In this document: one piece after another, positions 10,926-23,087 of the stretch
Layout of the letters: the number at the start of each line of letters is the position of its first letter
How positions within the stretch are numbered: the first letter of the stretch is position 1
Source: Patella vulgata
Lineage: Eukaryota; Mollusca; Gastropoda; Patellidae
Reading direction: 5' to 3'
DNA: 64,000 nucleotides
NCBI RefSeq assembly: GCF_932274485.2
Contig: NC_065882.2
Coordinates: 56,519,431 to 56,583,430 of the forward strand
Translations under genes and position numbers: made by a program
The notes under the pieces: generated by a model
Told to the model about the DNA's origin: nothing
The model's database searches: none
What the model saw: only the letters and a program-made list of their open reading frames with translations

Positions 10926-13900
10926 GTTAGACTAGTGTCATGTAACATTTTATTTGTAAGGTTTTATTCACTAACAGACCACAAACCTGCTTGATGTTTT
11001 TTGGTGGGGGCTGGGGGTGGCGGAGAGTGGCTGTACAGATTTTAGATTCCTGTTTTAGTTAATTATATTTAAAAAGAAAACAAATCGACATTTCAAATCA
11101 GATCAAGTCGGCAATATTGATTTTGATCGAAATTGAAGAGTGCCATTTTAAACTGACAGAAGGAGGAATGGGGTTCGACATCGAATTAGGTTGAGCTTGA
11201 TTTTTATGTTACGAAACATGTCTTTTTGTATAACATTGTTTTTAATACGGATATTTTGAGTATAAGGTAATCTATATATATATTTGTGACTGTCGTTTGT
11301 CTGTCTGTCTGTCTGTCTGTCTGTAACATAGGCCAGGTGGCGTTAGTCTACCACTTCCTGTTTCGGAGTTATGAACCCCGAGCGAAGCCGGTCTGTTCGG
11401 GGTTGGCGGCTACACTAGGTCTGCCCCGAGTCTGAAATTTGGGGTATAGGATTAGCTCGGACCGGGGAGTAACATAGGCCAGGTGGCGTTAGTCTATAAC
11501 TTCCGGTTTCGGAGTTATGACCCCCCGAGCGAAGCCGGTCTGTTCGGGGTTGGCGACTACACTAGGTCTGGCCCGAGTCTGAAATTTGGGGTATAGGGGT
11601 AGCTCGGACCGGGGAGTAACATAGGCCATGTGGCGTTAGTCTACCACTTCCGGTTTCGGAGTTATGACCCCCGAGCGAAGTCTGTCTGTTCGGGGTTGGC
11701 GGCTACACTAGGTCTGCCCCGAGTCTGAAATTTGGGGTATAGGGGTAGCTCGGACCGGGGAGTAACATAGACCAGGTGGCGTTAGTTTACCGCTTCCGGT
11801 TTCGGAGTAATGACCCCCGAGCGAATCCGGGTATCCTGCTAGTATGAATATAAAAAAGGATATGAAATCTTTTTAGACACAAATTGTTAGCCATTCAAGA
11901 AAATGCTCGTCATCGAACTCACCCAAGCCATTATCCCAATGAAAAAGTTATTATGTGAAAGACAACCCCATTTTAATAGTCGCTACTTTCTTCGAATCGT
12001 GAGGAAGAATAAGCATTATTTAATTCGGTGAGTTGTGGAAAGTTATGTTTACGAGATATTTTTTTATGGAATGTATTTGTTTTTCAATTAAAATAAGCTA
12101 ACAGTCGTAGCTGTGTCATTGATGAACGGTTCGATACCTCCTTGCATTTTTAATGTACGTGTACAATTAGTTACTTTTAACATATTTTTCAGATTTTTCT
12201 TATATCCCTCCGATGTAAGAATAGAACTAAATAGCATGCCAGCTCTGGATTTTCCTAGTGTTACTGTATGTAACATGAACCCTATCCGATCTAATGCTCT
12301 TGATTCCCCACCATTTGACCAAATGCTAGGTTACCAAAGAGATAGATATTCCGAGAACAACCCATTATATGACGCTAGAAGGAAATCGTTTGGGCGACCT
12401 CCTGGTAAGACTATTTTTATATAGATTTAAAAAATAAAACGTTCGGTGTATTTAGTGATATTTATTATAGAGCTTTCAATAAATGATTGAATGTGTGTTG
12501 TCCGTAATGTAGTGTCTTTTCTCTTTTGTTTGCTAGAAAATCAGAATCCTAGAGATAGAGATGGAGAGTTTCGACATTTAGGAGACTTACAACCCCCAGA
12601 ACAACTGTCGACCATTATTTCACAACCGAAATTAGTCACAGATACACAACAACTGGACACAGAAAACAAACAACCTCCAAAACAACTGTCGACCACTAAT
12701 TCAAAACCAAAATTAGTCACAGATACACAACAACAGGAACCAGAAAACAAAGAACCACCCAAACAACTGTCAAAAATTACTTCACAAAGGCCGCTACTGA
12801 CAGATACACAACAACAGGAACCAGAAAAAAAACAACCCCCCAAACAACTGTCGACCACTTCTTCACAAACGCCGTTACTGACAGATACACAACAACAGGA
12901 ACGTTCAACGAGTAGTGACACAAAAAACACCAGCAATCAAACAACTACCCCAGAAAACGACAGTTTTGAGGATTCTATCAAAACTGACTTTAACCAGTGG
13001 GATATCCTAGATCAGCAAGAAGTAGATGGGTTCTATACCAATACAGATTCGGAGTTAGATGCTTCTTATAAATATGCTTATTTGTCAGTACAAGCAAATG
13101 AGAGTTTAGCTATTGAAGTCGGGCATTCGTTGAAGACCTTCCTAATTAACTGCAAATATGGTGGTTATCCATGTTCACCACAGTAAGTTATTTGTATGTA
13201 CCTATATATGCCTATTATAAGAACCCGTGGAGACCTAAAGAAAACAGCCTGAAAAGATATACTACCATCTTCTTTAAACACGGATAATTCATATTTTTGT
13301 CGCCTATCTGTCTCTCTGTCTGTCACACATTTTGAGGGAACTCTGCAGCACCTGACTTAGAATGTCCAAACGTGGCGTAGTTATTCGCATGCTAATTGTC
13401 TTGACTGACCGTGATGCTGAGCATTTACCGCTTAAACTATAAGATTGGACGACATTACTCTGCTTCTGGGGCCGAATGTTCAAACTTATGGTGTATAGTT
13501 TCATAACACGAATACCTAGACCAGATTCGATGACGGACATGTTCTACTTAAGTTAAGCAGAGACAAGCAATTTGATTTGTCGATACATTTTATCCTAAAT
13601 TTGCAAGGATGGCGAGGCTTGGTGTATACCATCGGTGAGATTCCAAAACCTCGTAACTCGGCATTTTTTTCGAAAATCACTATTTTGCATAACTCAATTT
13701 ATTAACATGTATCAAAAAATCAGAGTTCTGCGATAATAGTTTTCATTTTATTAGCGGGGGACCAAACCCCGTATTACGATTGGTCTGATTTTCGGCAATA
13801 TGTTATCGGCGACGACGTCAAAGGCCTTAAGCCGGTTTATATGACAAAAATTCGCAGGATAATTATAATATTATAGGGAATAAATGATATTTCCTGTATT

Positions 13901-16900
13901 TATGTTTTCGAGGTAAAAGTTATATATAGTAACGAAATAAGACAAAGGCGATACCAAGTCAAATAAATCATATTTATAGACCGGGAGCCCAGGGGGTTAA
14001 CCTAGCTGAAAAGTGTCTGCTAGTGGTCATTCATAATTCCTGTGGTGGTACTGAAAAACTCCAAAGCTGTTTTAGGTGGTACGGAATTGAGCTAATCTAG
14101 CCTAGCTTTGGTCTGGAAATTAGATAACTCTTGTCAGGGATACTCCATCACTACAAATGTCTGGCAATTAAATAGCTCTGTCAGGGGTACCCCACCACTA
14201 GAAATGTCTGTCAGAGTGTTTTTGTAATACCTGAAGATGTGTGGTACATTGCTGTGCGATTTTCATGTGGTACACTTTTGAGCTAATCTAGCCTAGTTGG
14301 GGATCATGGCATTTTGGGCGTGGAATACCACACCCACCACCAGAAACCCGGCAGACTTACATTCTGATGATACCAGATATACATACATTGCAACCATATA
14401 GGAGAAAATTGGTACACTTTTCAGCTAGGTTAACCCCCTGGGCTCATGCTCTATTAGTGCCCATGTTTATCAGTTTTATGCAGTTTTACAAAAGCTACTG
14501 CAATAATAACGACAAACAATACATTTCTCGGTCAAAATTTTATAAATTCTGACATGAATCTTTGTTGCAGTTTTCAAGCAAAAAAATGTTGGGAAACCAG
14601 TCTGAAATTCTCATATTGTTGCCAATACCCTTCAAGTAACATACCCTACTGAACATCTAGACCTATCTGTGGGCAATATCCGTTAAGTAACCTACACCAC
14701 TGAACATCTAGACCTATCTGTGGGTAACACCCCTCAAGTAACTTACATTACGGAACATCTAGACCTACCTGTGGACAATACCCATCAAGTAACTTAACCA
14801 ACTGAACATTTAGACCTACCTGTGGGCAATACCCCTCAAGTAACTTACCCTAATGAACATCTAGCCCTACCTGTGGGCAATACCCCTCAAGTAACTAACC
14901 CCACTGGACACCTAGACTTACCTGTGGGCAATACCCCTCAAATAACTTACCCCACTAGACATCTAGACCTACCTGTGGGCAATACCCCTCAAGTAAGTTA
15001 CCCCACTGAACAGACACACCTGTGGGCAATACCCTTTACGTAAGTTACCCTACCGAACATATAGACCTACCTATGGGTAATATCCCTAAGTAAGTTACTC
15101 CACCTAGCGTTTAGACCCACTTGTGGGAAATACCCCTCAAGTAACGTAACCCACTGAGCATCTAGACCTAAATATGGGCAGTAACTTATGTTATGAGGTC
15201 TTGCTTATTTATAATTCATCGAAATCTATCGTTTATTACCATTTTAGGCAATCACACTATCTAGAATCGTCATTTTGAAACTTCTAGAAACCATGCAAAC
15301 CTCTGGAAACAGTGTTTACAAAAGAGTTGGAAGGTTCTGGGGGAGGGGGTTCTAGAAAAAGTTGGAAGGTTCTGGAAAGTTGTGGAAAATTTGAGAATGT
15401 TCCATAAGTTCTAAAATTTCCTCATTTAGCTATAATTTATGCAGTATGCCGTGAATTGGGCGGCATGGTATGCTTACTCTTTTTACAGCATCTGATACCA
15501 TTTCTCACATGTAGCTAACATGTTCTACTTTGTGTTAGTATTTTGAATCTTGCTGCGGTTCAAAAAGGTATCATTCATATTACATTATTATAAGCTTTAT
15601 GTAGAGGTGATGGGGTGGGCTAGGTTATAAAGGTCACTCTAACTCGAGGAAAGAGCCAACATTTATGGTTAGATTTTGAAAATCAAATTATCCATGCACT
15701 GATACATATTTAAGTTTCAGCCATGTAACTGATGACCCCACAAAAATCCCCATTTTTACGACGTGGTCGGACAGACTTTAGAACAATCTGACTTCGGGAA
15801 AGCCCCCAAACCATTTGGTTAGATTTTTTAAAATTATATTTTTCAAGTATAGGCCTTTCTGGTAAGTTTCAGCCATGTAACTGATGACCATTAGCCCCAC
15901 TTTTAGGGCGTGGTCGGGCAGACTTTGGAACAATCTGACTTGGGGAAAGCCCTCAAATTTTTGTTTAGATTTTTGAAAATTATATTTTCCAAGTATGGAT
16001 CTTTGTTTCTGTTAACTTTCAGTCATGTAACTGGTGACCATATTATTAACCCCATTTTTAGGGCGAGGTCTGGCAGACTTTAGGGCGATCTGACTTGGGG
16101 GAAGCCCCAAAAACTTTTGGTTAGCTTTTTGGAAATTATATTTTCCAAGTATGGATCTTTGTTTCTGTTAAGTTTCAGCCATGTAACTGATGACATATTA
16201 TTAACCCCGTGAGGAGATATTGGGCGTAGTCTGACTTGGGGAAAGCCCCAGAAATTTTGGAAATGAAATGAAATGGGGTTAAACGTCCTACTGTTCTGCT
16301 TCGAAACTGGGCTAATGAAGACGGGCATACGCCATACAGTGTGCTATGAGGGAAATTTTGCCCGGGCAGCGGCGCTACGGCCTACTCTTATATCGAATTA
16401 AAACTGCCAAGGAGGGATCTTTTACGTGCACGCCAATGTGTACACGGGTCCTCGGTTTTTCGTCCCATCCGAACGACTAGACAGCTGTCCTTGCCAGGCC
16501 CTCCGTCCTGCATCACTGACAAGGGGAAACCACGCCGAAAAAACTGGATGAACTTTCTCGGCCAATGCAGGGATCGAACACCCGACCTCCAGGCTAGCGA
16601 GCCAGCGTCTTACCAACTTAGCCACGTGATCCCCCAGAAATTTTGGTTAGATTTGTGAAATATTTACTCCAGCTATGGATACCTTTGCTTCTAGAAAGTT
16701 TCAGTCGTTTAACATATAACCTAATTTTTGGCCACTTTTTTGGGGTACTTTAAGGTGCTACTGTGGCTATATACCCCAGCAGTGCCCGATCTGACCAGTT
16801 GATTTTTACTCGTATGGACACCCACTAGGGAGGGGGGTCAAACCTTTTGTAACTGATGACCATATTTTGCCATTAGCTACTGGACAATAATTATACACTA

Positions 16901-19900
16901 AGGATCATCACTATTGTTTTGGGCGCATGCCCCCCCACCCAATTATAGAGCCGCGCCCATTTCCTCTTTGTGTGTCTGTGTGTCGCCTACAGACAACAAT
17001 TCTTAATGGATCGTCTTAAAAACCTTTCATACTTATTCCTTATACCCTAAGGATGGCCTCTTTTGTATTTGGTACATGCCCAACGCGCTGGGACCGAGCC
17101 AAGCCCGATTTTTGTGTGTGTCGCCTATAGTCCAGAATTCTTAACAGATCCTTTTGAAACTGCATACTATCTATTTCCCATAGCTTAAAGACGCCAACTA
17201 TTGATTTTGGTGCATATACCGACCCCCCCCCCCCCCCGACAATCAGAGCCACGCCCAATTTTTGTGTTTATTGTCTGAAGGCTACAATTCTGAATGGATT
17301 ATCTTGGAACGTATACAGGCCGCATTTCAGAATGGAACTTGGCATATGTATTACTTATAGCCTAATGGCGACAAATGTTGATTTTGGCGCATGTCCCGAC
17401 CCCCAGGGGCAGAGCCACGTTCAATTTTGTATTTATCGTCTGAAGGCTACAATTCTGAATGGATTATCTTGAAATTTGTATATTTATTCCTTATACACGA
17501 AGGCTACAATTCTGAATGGATTATCTTGGAATTTGTATATTTTTTCCTTATACACTAAGGACGGTAACTATTAATTTTGGTGCATGATCCCCCCCCCCTC
17601 CCTTCTCGGCGGTGCCATGCCCGCTTTTTGTTAATATTTTTTCTGTAAATGATATACAGGTTGCAATTATTAATAGATTTGGATCCAGTTCGGCATGATC
17701 AATCATGTGGTTATACCTATTTATATTGGCCCATGTCCAACCGCCAGGGGCAGAGCCACGCCCAACTTTTGTGTTTTATGTCTACAGGCTTGAATAGTAA
17801 CTATTTATTGTGGTGCATGTCCTGATCCCAGGGGTGTGGTACCACATTCACCTTTTTCATATTTGTTTTGTCTGTAAATACATGTTGCATATATTAACAG
17901 ATTTTGTCCAAATTCAACATATAAATCATTTCAATAACAAGGTGGTATCTATTTATATTGCTCCATATCTAACCCTAGGGGCAGAGCCACGCCCATTTTT
18001 TTGTGTTTATCATCTACAGGCTGCAATTCGGAATGGATCATCTTGGGACTTTGCATATTTATTCCTTATACCGTGAAGACCGCAACTATTTAAATTTGGC
18101 AAAACAAACCCAACGCCTAGCCTAATTGCCCTTTGCCATATTGCAGTCATTGCAGCTAGTATTTCATATTTAATTCTCTTCATTTTAAAAAGTACCATCT
18201 CAATGTGGATGTTGCAGCGTTAGCGATGCTCTGGTTATTGTATTAGTTTGTTACGTTGTAAATGAAACCAATTATTCGGTAGACATTTTCTTTTTAAATT
18301 TTGACGTATATATTTTTCATGTGTTACAGAAACTTTACAACTTTCAATAATCCCACATATGGAAACTGTTTTACATTTAACCATCCAGAAAAGGGGGCTT
18401 CATTAACTACTACGTTTCCTGGACCTTTATTTGGTGAGCAATATTTATTTTGTTACAGGGACGTTGTGAGGTATATTATTTAGAGACATATCCGTGCAAA
18501 GTCCAATAGTCGAGCTTTTTTCGAAATTGCGCTTTAAAATGTTTGATTCACCAAAGACTACCGTGTATTATAAAATTATGCAAATGCAGTCTCACTATTT
18601 TGTCACACAGCGGAAAAAGACCAAATGTGAGGTAAACGTTTACTAATGCTAGACGTAAATCCACTGCCTGTGCTAGACCCTATTTTGAGGAAAAAAGGGG
18701 GGTTGGAACTGAATGCCAAGCAGTACTTATGGAAGCTTTTATGAAAAATCTTTTTGTCTGTTGGGATGGGCATGAGGTTGGGCTAAGAGGAAAAAATAGA
18801 ATTTTGGAAATTTGCATAATAATGTAGTCACGTGACGTCATGGCGGCCATTTTGGATTTCTCATTTCTCACTAAAGCTAACACGAAAACGAATTTTTCTC
18901 CATGAAATACTTAAAAGATATTGTTTTTTTCACTGGATTTTGATAAAGATATAAAAAATGAACAAAAATATCAATAGCATCCATGAGCAATGCAGCCACG
19001 AACACGCGCATCACGTCTCCCGCTGCCATGACCACGTGCGGATTGCAATACCTTGTTTTTACTTTCACTTTCATCCCCAAGTCCTATATCATTATCAATA
19101 TAGTCAGTCAATAGATCTACACGTTCGGGACTCAGGAATTGCTACGTCTTTTACGATCCAGCAGGCCAGCATTATTATCAACATCAGAATTATTGTCAGA
19201 ATCTACTGCAGACACAGGGCTATCGTGTTCACATTGGGCTTATTCATCATGCACGGGAGACATAGCTAGCCATGGGCGGAACGTCGCGCAACAAATCACA
19301 CACTTCATAATACCAATCACTGTCCTGACTACTATCATTATCAAGTAACTGGAAACGAATTATGTGTATCACCCGCCTCGAAATTGTCCACGTGTTGGTC
19401 AGCAAGACGTCATTCACGACTTCGTCGAGAGTGCATCATCTACGTTGTCACTATGCACTCCGCCATTTTACGGTTTGCCGCTTTGAAACACGTGGAAATA
19501 TGTTCTAGTGTATAGAAAATACAATAGATGGCACTTGCAGTTACGGTACTAATTTTAGCGAGGGCTTTACTGAGTACACGGTAATACCGGGTACGCGTAT
19601 TTTACCGACATTTTATAATACCCGGTACTACCGGGTGTACGCAGTGAAAGGGTTAATCACCAGTCTTTAAACTGAAAACTAATTAATGTGGTGTTGTATT
19701 CTTTAAAAGTTGAAATATACACCTCGTCTGTTTCATCGTAAATCGCCGTGTTTTCTTCTTGGTAATAGCCAATAAACCACTCGATTATACCTCACCGACA
19801 GTTTGAAACAGCAAATTTTCCGAATAGAATATTGCATAGCGAATGCCCTTCTTAAACATGCATTATGCACATTATAGAAGAGCCAAATCTGCCCTTTGCA

Positions 19901-22900
19901 GGTCTTTCGTTAGGCATGAAATGTTATATAAATTATTAATTAACATTAATTAACTTACCAAGACCATAATCAACCGTCGATGCCATCGGATGGCTCCGAC
20001 ATTTAATAGATTAAATACGTGGTTGATGAAATAAACGTAAAATTGGATAATCGAGACTTTCTTTAGTATCGTAACAATTATATTCGAGGCTAGACAAAAA
20101 TTGTATCGCCAATAGCTTGGCTCAGAGAGAAGTAATTTGACTGAAATTTTCAGCATACTCTCTTTTCATTATCGATATTTTAATTATTATAGCGCGAACT
20201 GTCACCCTTTGTCTAATCTTACCTAATACCGCTTTAATTTTCCTGGTTAGTGCATAAAAGTACGACTTTAAATACAATTTGATTTCATTTCCAATTGGAA
20301 GAACGTTCACTATCACCGAATCGTGTAACCTTTTTATAATGTAAATGTCAGGCTTCTTGGAGATATGTTTAATGGTTTTTTTTAGGTCTTTCCCTGGAGT
20401 TATACCTTAATCAGGACGAATACATACCAGCTCTATCTCCAGAAGCAGGTGTCAGGGTTGTTGTTCATCCACGAAATACCATGCCATTTCCTGTAGACAA
20501 TGGTATCTCTGTATCACCAGGTTTCGCAACATCTATCGGATTAAATGCAGTAAGAATATATTATATTTACAAGATAGCCACGCAAAGCGTGGAGATACAC
20601 CCACACAGCAGCTTTGTCTCGACAAATATAGCCATAGTCAGCAGATTATCCGAAAGGACAACTTTGATGCTATTAAGAAATTTAATCTCTAACGTGTTCA
20701 CAAACTTTTCCGGAAAAATATATCCCTGGAAATCCAAAAGGGAGGTCCCTCTGGAATAGATTATCGTCAGGCGCTGAATATCGGAAGAGTTCATCCTCCC
20801 ATAACCCCAATGTTTTCCACTACATTTGAAGACAATATGTAAAAACTGTAGATTCTATCACATTGACAAGGTTTTCGGCAAAAGGGAGCCAGCTTAAGAA
20901 CATACCGTTGAAGAGCACTATCACTAAATTTGAAGAAGATCTGTTTAAAACTCATCGCGTCGACAATGTATTCAGCAAAGGGGACGTAGCTAAGGAACAG
21001 AAGGTCACAGGGCGCTAAAATCGATAGGCTTCGTCAACTCGTGTCACCCGGGGCTTCACACCAAATTTGAAAGCAATAATCCTATGGAGTTAATGAGAAT
21101 AACAAGGGCAATAACTCATGAAGCAGAAAATTGCTGAAGGCTGAAAATCGATAGGAATCATCTGCCCAGGTGCCCAAGCTTCATGCTAAGTTTGAAAATG
21201 ATCCTTCAAACATTCTTGCCTCGATCGCGTCGACAATATATTTTCACCCTTTTAAGGCCTGCAATCAATTCACCAAATTTGAAATGTGGGGCATACAGGT
21301 AAAGTGTTGACATACCAGTCGTTGACATTGGCAGTCGTTGTTCAATAGTAAGGGTGGAAAGGGTGTATTTGCATTGACTTTTATGAACTATATTGTCATT
21401 TTTTTAAAGGTTGAAATGATAAGATTGGAACCTCCACATTCAGATTGTGCAAACAAAGGTTTAATAAATGATCTTTACATGAAGAATTTGAAGACAAATT
21501 ATTCCAAGTTGTCGTGTATGAAATCTTGTTATCAGATGTTGATTATTGAAGAATGTAACTGTTCCGAACCTTTTTATTACGTGGAAAATAGAGAAAATGT
21601 GTGCAACATGACCAATAATACTATAGGTAATTTGTGTGTACAAATGTTTCACTTATACCCACCTCATGATTATTATCCGTTAAGTTTGTTTATTTTTATC
21701 AGTGAGTCGACTTTAACTATTATAAAATGACACTAAACAAAAAGGAATTTATATTTTGTAAACTTTTCCGAGACTGAAAATTAATGTTGATCTTTTCAGC
21801 ACAGTGTACACAGAATATAAAGACATCAAGACAAGCTGATTATGACGCATGTGACGATAAATGTCCGCAGGCGTGTTAGTGAGTATCATATATCTATTGT
21901 TTTAGCTGTCTTGGTTCAGATGTGATGGCCAACCTCTCGTCTGTATTAGCATCCTATAAAGACCATTTATATACGTTAATTATTTTTTTGTTTAAAAAAA
22001 AAGCAAATGGTTCTTAATTTTGGTAAACAGTATATTGTACTTTAAATTATGGGAAGTATTTAAATTTATTCTTGACTTGCAGCTGTTATATATTCATTTA
22101 TTCTGTTTATTACTTTTATGACGGTCAACGTGGTCTTTGCGATAAGATAACTAGTCCGTGTCCAGTGGCGTGCAGACGTTTGCTGATGCCCGTGGTCAAC
22201 TCGAATTCCTTGATTGTATGTCCAAGATGCTTAGAAATGTCAGGAAAAACTGAACTTAAAATATGTAAAACCAGATGAAAATAAACTTCCTTTCAATTAA
22301 CGTATTATCAGCCATATAAATTGAGTTATGTACCATAAATGAGATCGCTTGGCAGAACATACTTCAACTATTTCATATCTACAGGTTCTCTGCTGTAGTA
22401 AAACACTAATCCACATTCACGTGGGTCTGTGGGACAGTATGGTGACCTGTACAGCGAAATAAACAGCAAAAATTCGAACTTTCAATGCATTTCCGGAGCC
22501 GTCATCCCCTCTGCCCACCCTATCTCTGCACACCACTGTAAGTGATTATCCCTATGGTTTGGTAAATGTTTTTATTCATTCCACTTTAATGTCTGCTCAG
22601 CCATTACTGAAACCAAATCCCTTTATTTTACCTGTAACTTATAACTCATTTATATTTCTTCCTTTCAGTGAACAAAGATATGAAAAATCTATATCTATGG
22701 CGTCGTGGCCCTCTGATGCTTACGAGGTAAATACTAACTTATCTAGGTCAACTACAATAATCGCCGGGCTTCCGCGTCTGGTTCTCCATTGTGTCTTCTT
22801 TTTTTTTAGTCTTTTCCATTTCCAGTGCAACACATTATGGGGGCTGCGTGGACGAATGGTTAAGGCGTTCGTGTTGCATCATAAGGCCTGTCATTGAGTC

Positions 22901-23056
22901 AAGTGGCGTGGTTTGGATTCCGCGCTTGTACGTGAGTTTCTCCGGGTCCTCCGGGTTCCTCCCACTGCTAAAGACTCCTACGCGCAAGCTAATTATTGAT
23001 TTAAAATAGAACCATATGTTAGTCCCGACATGGCCTAGTTTGTGTCGAGTGGACGT

Positions 23057-23087
<31 letters not shown>

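Noticed and set aside
12541-12936. 131-aa antisense frame in exon 3 of gene 1
   Set aside because: Shadow of the coding repeats on the opposite strand.
14822-15043. 73-aa frame with NTPQVTYP repeats
   Set aside because: Chance frame in the 51-bp minisatellite inside an intron.
14622-15185. CRISPR-like array
   Set aside because: Direct tandem repeats with no distinct spacers in a eukaryotic intron.
16560-16631. tRNA gene on the minus strand
   Set aside because: The A- and B-box-like sequences belong to the head of a SINE with a target duplication; no cloverleaf-complete gene.
18958-19348. Plus-strand frames in intron 4
   Set aside because: Shadows of minus-strand piggyBac-like remnant.
22839-22925. 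tRNA-Ser gene
   Set aside because: Same reason: head of SINE-B, followed by SINE body and (CT)n tail.
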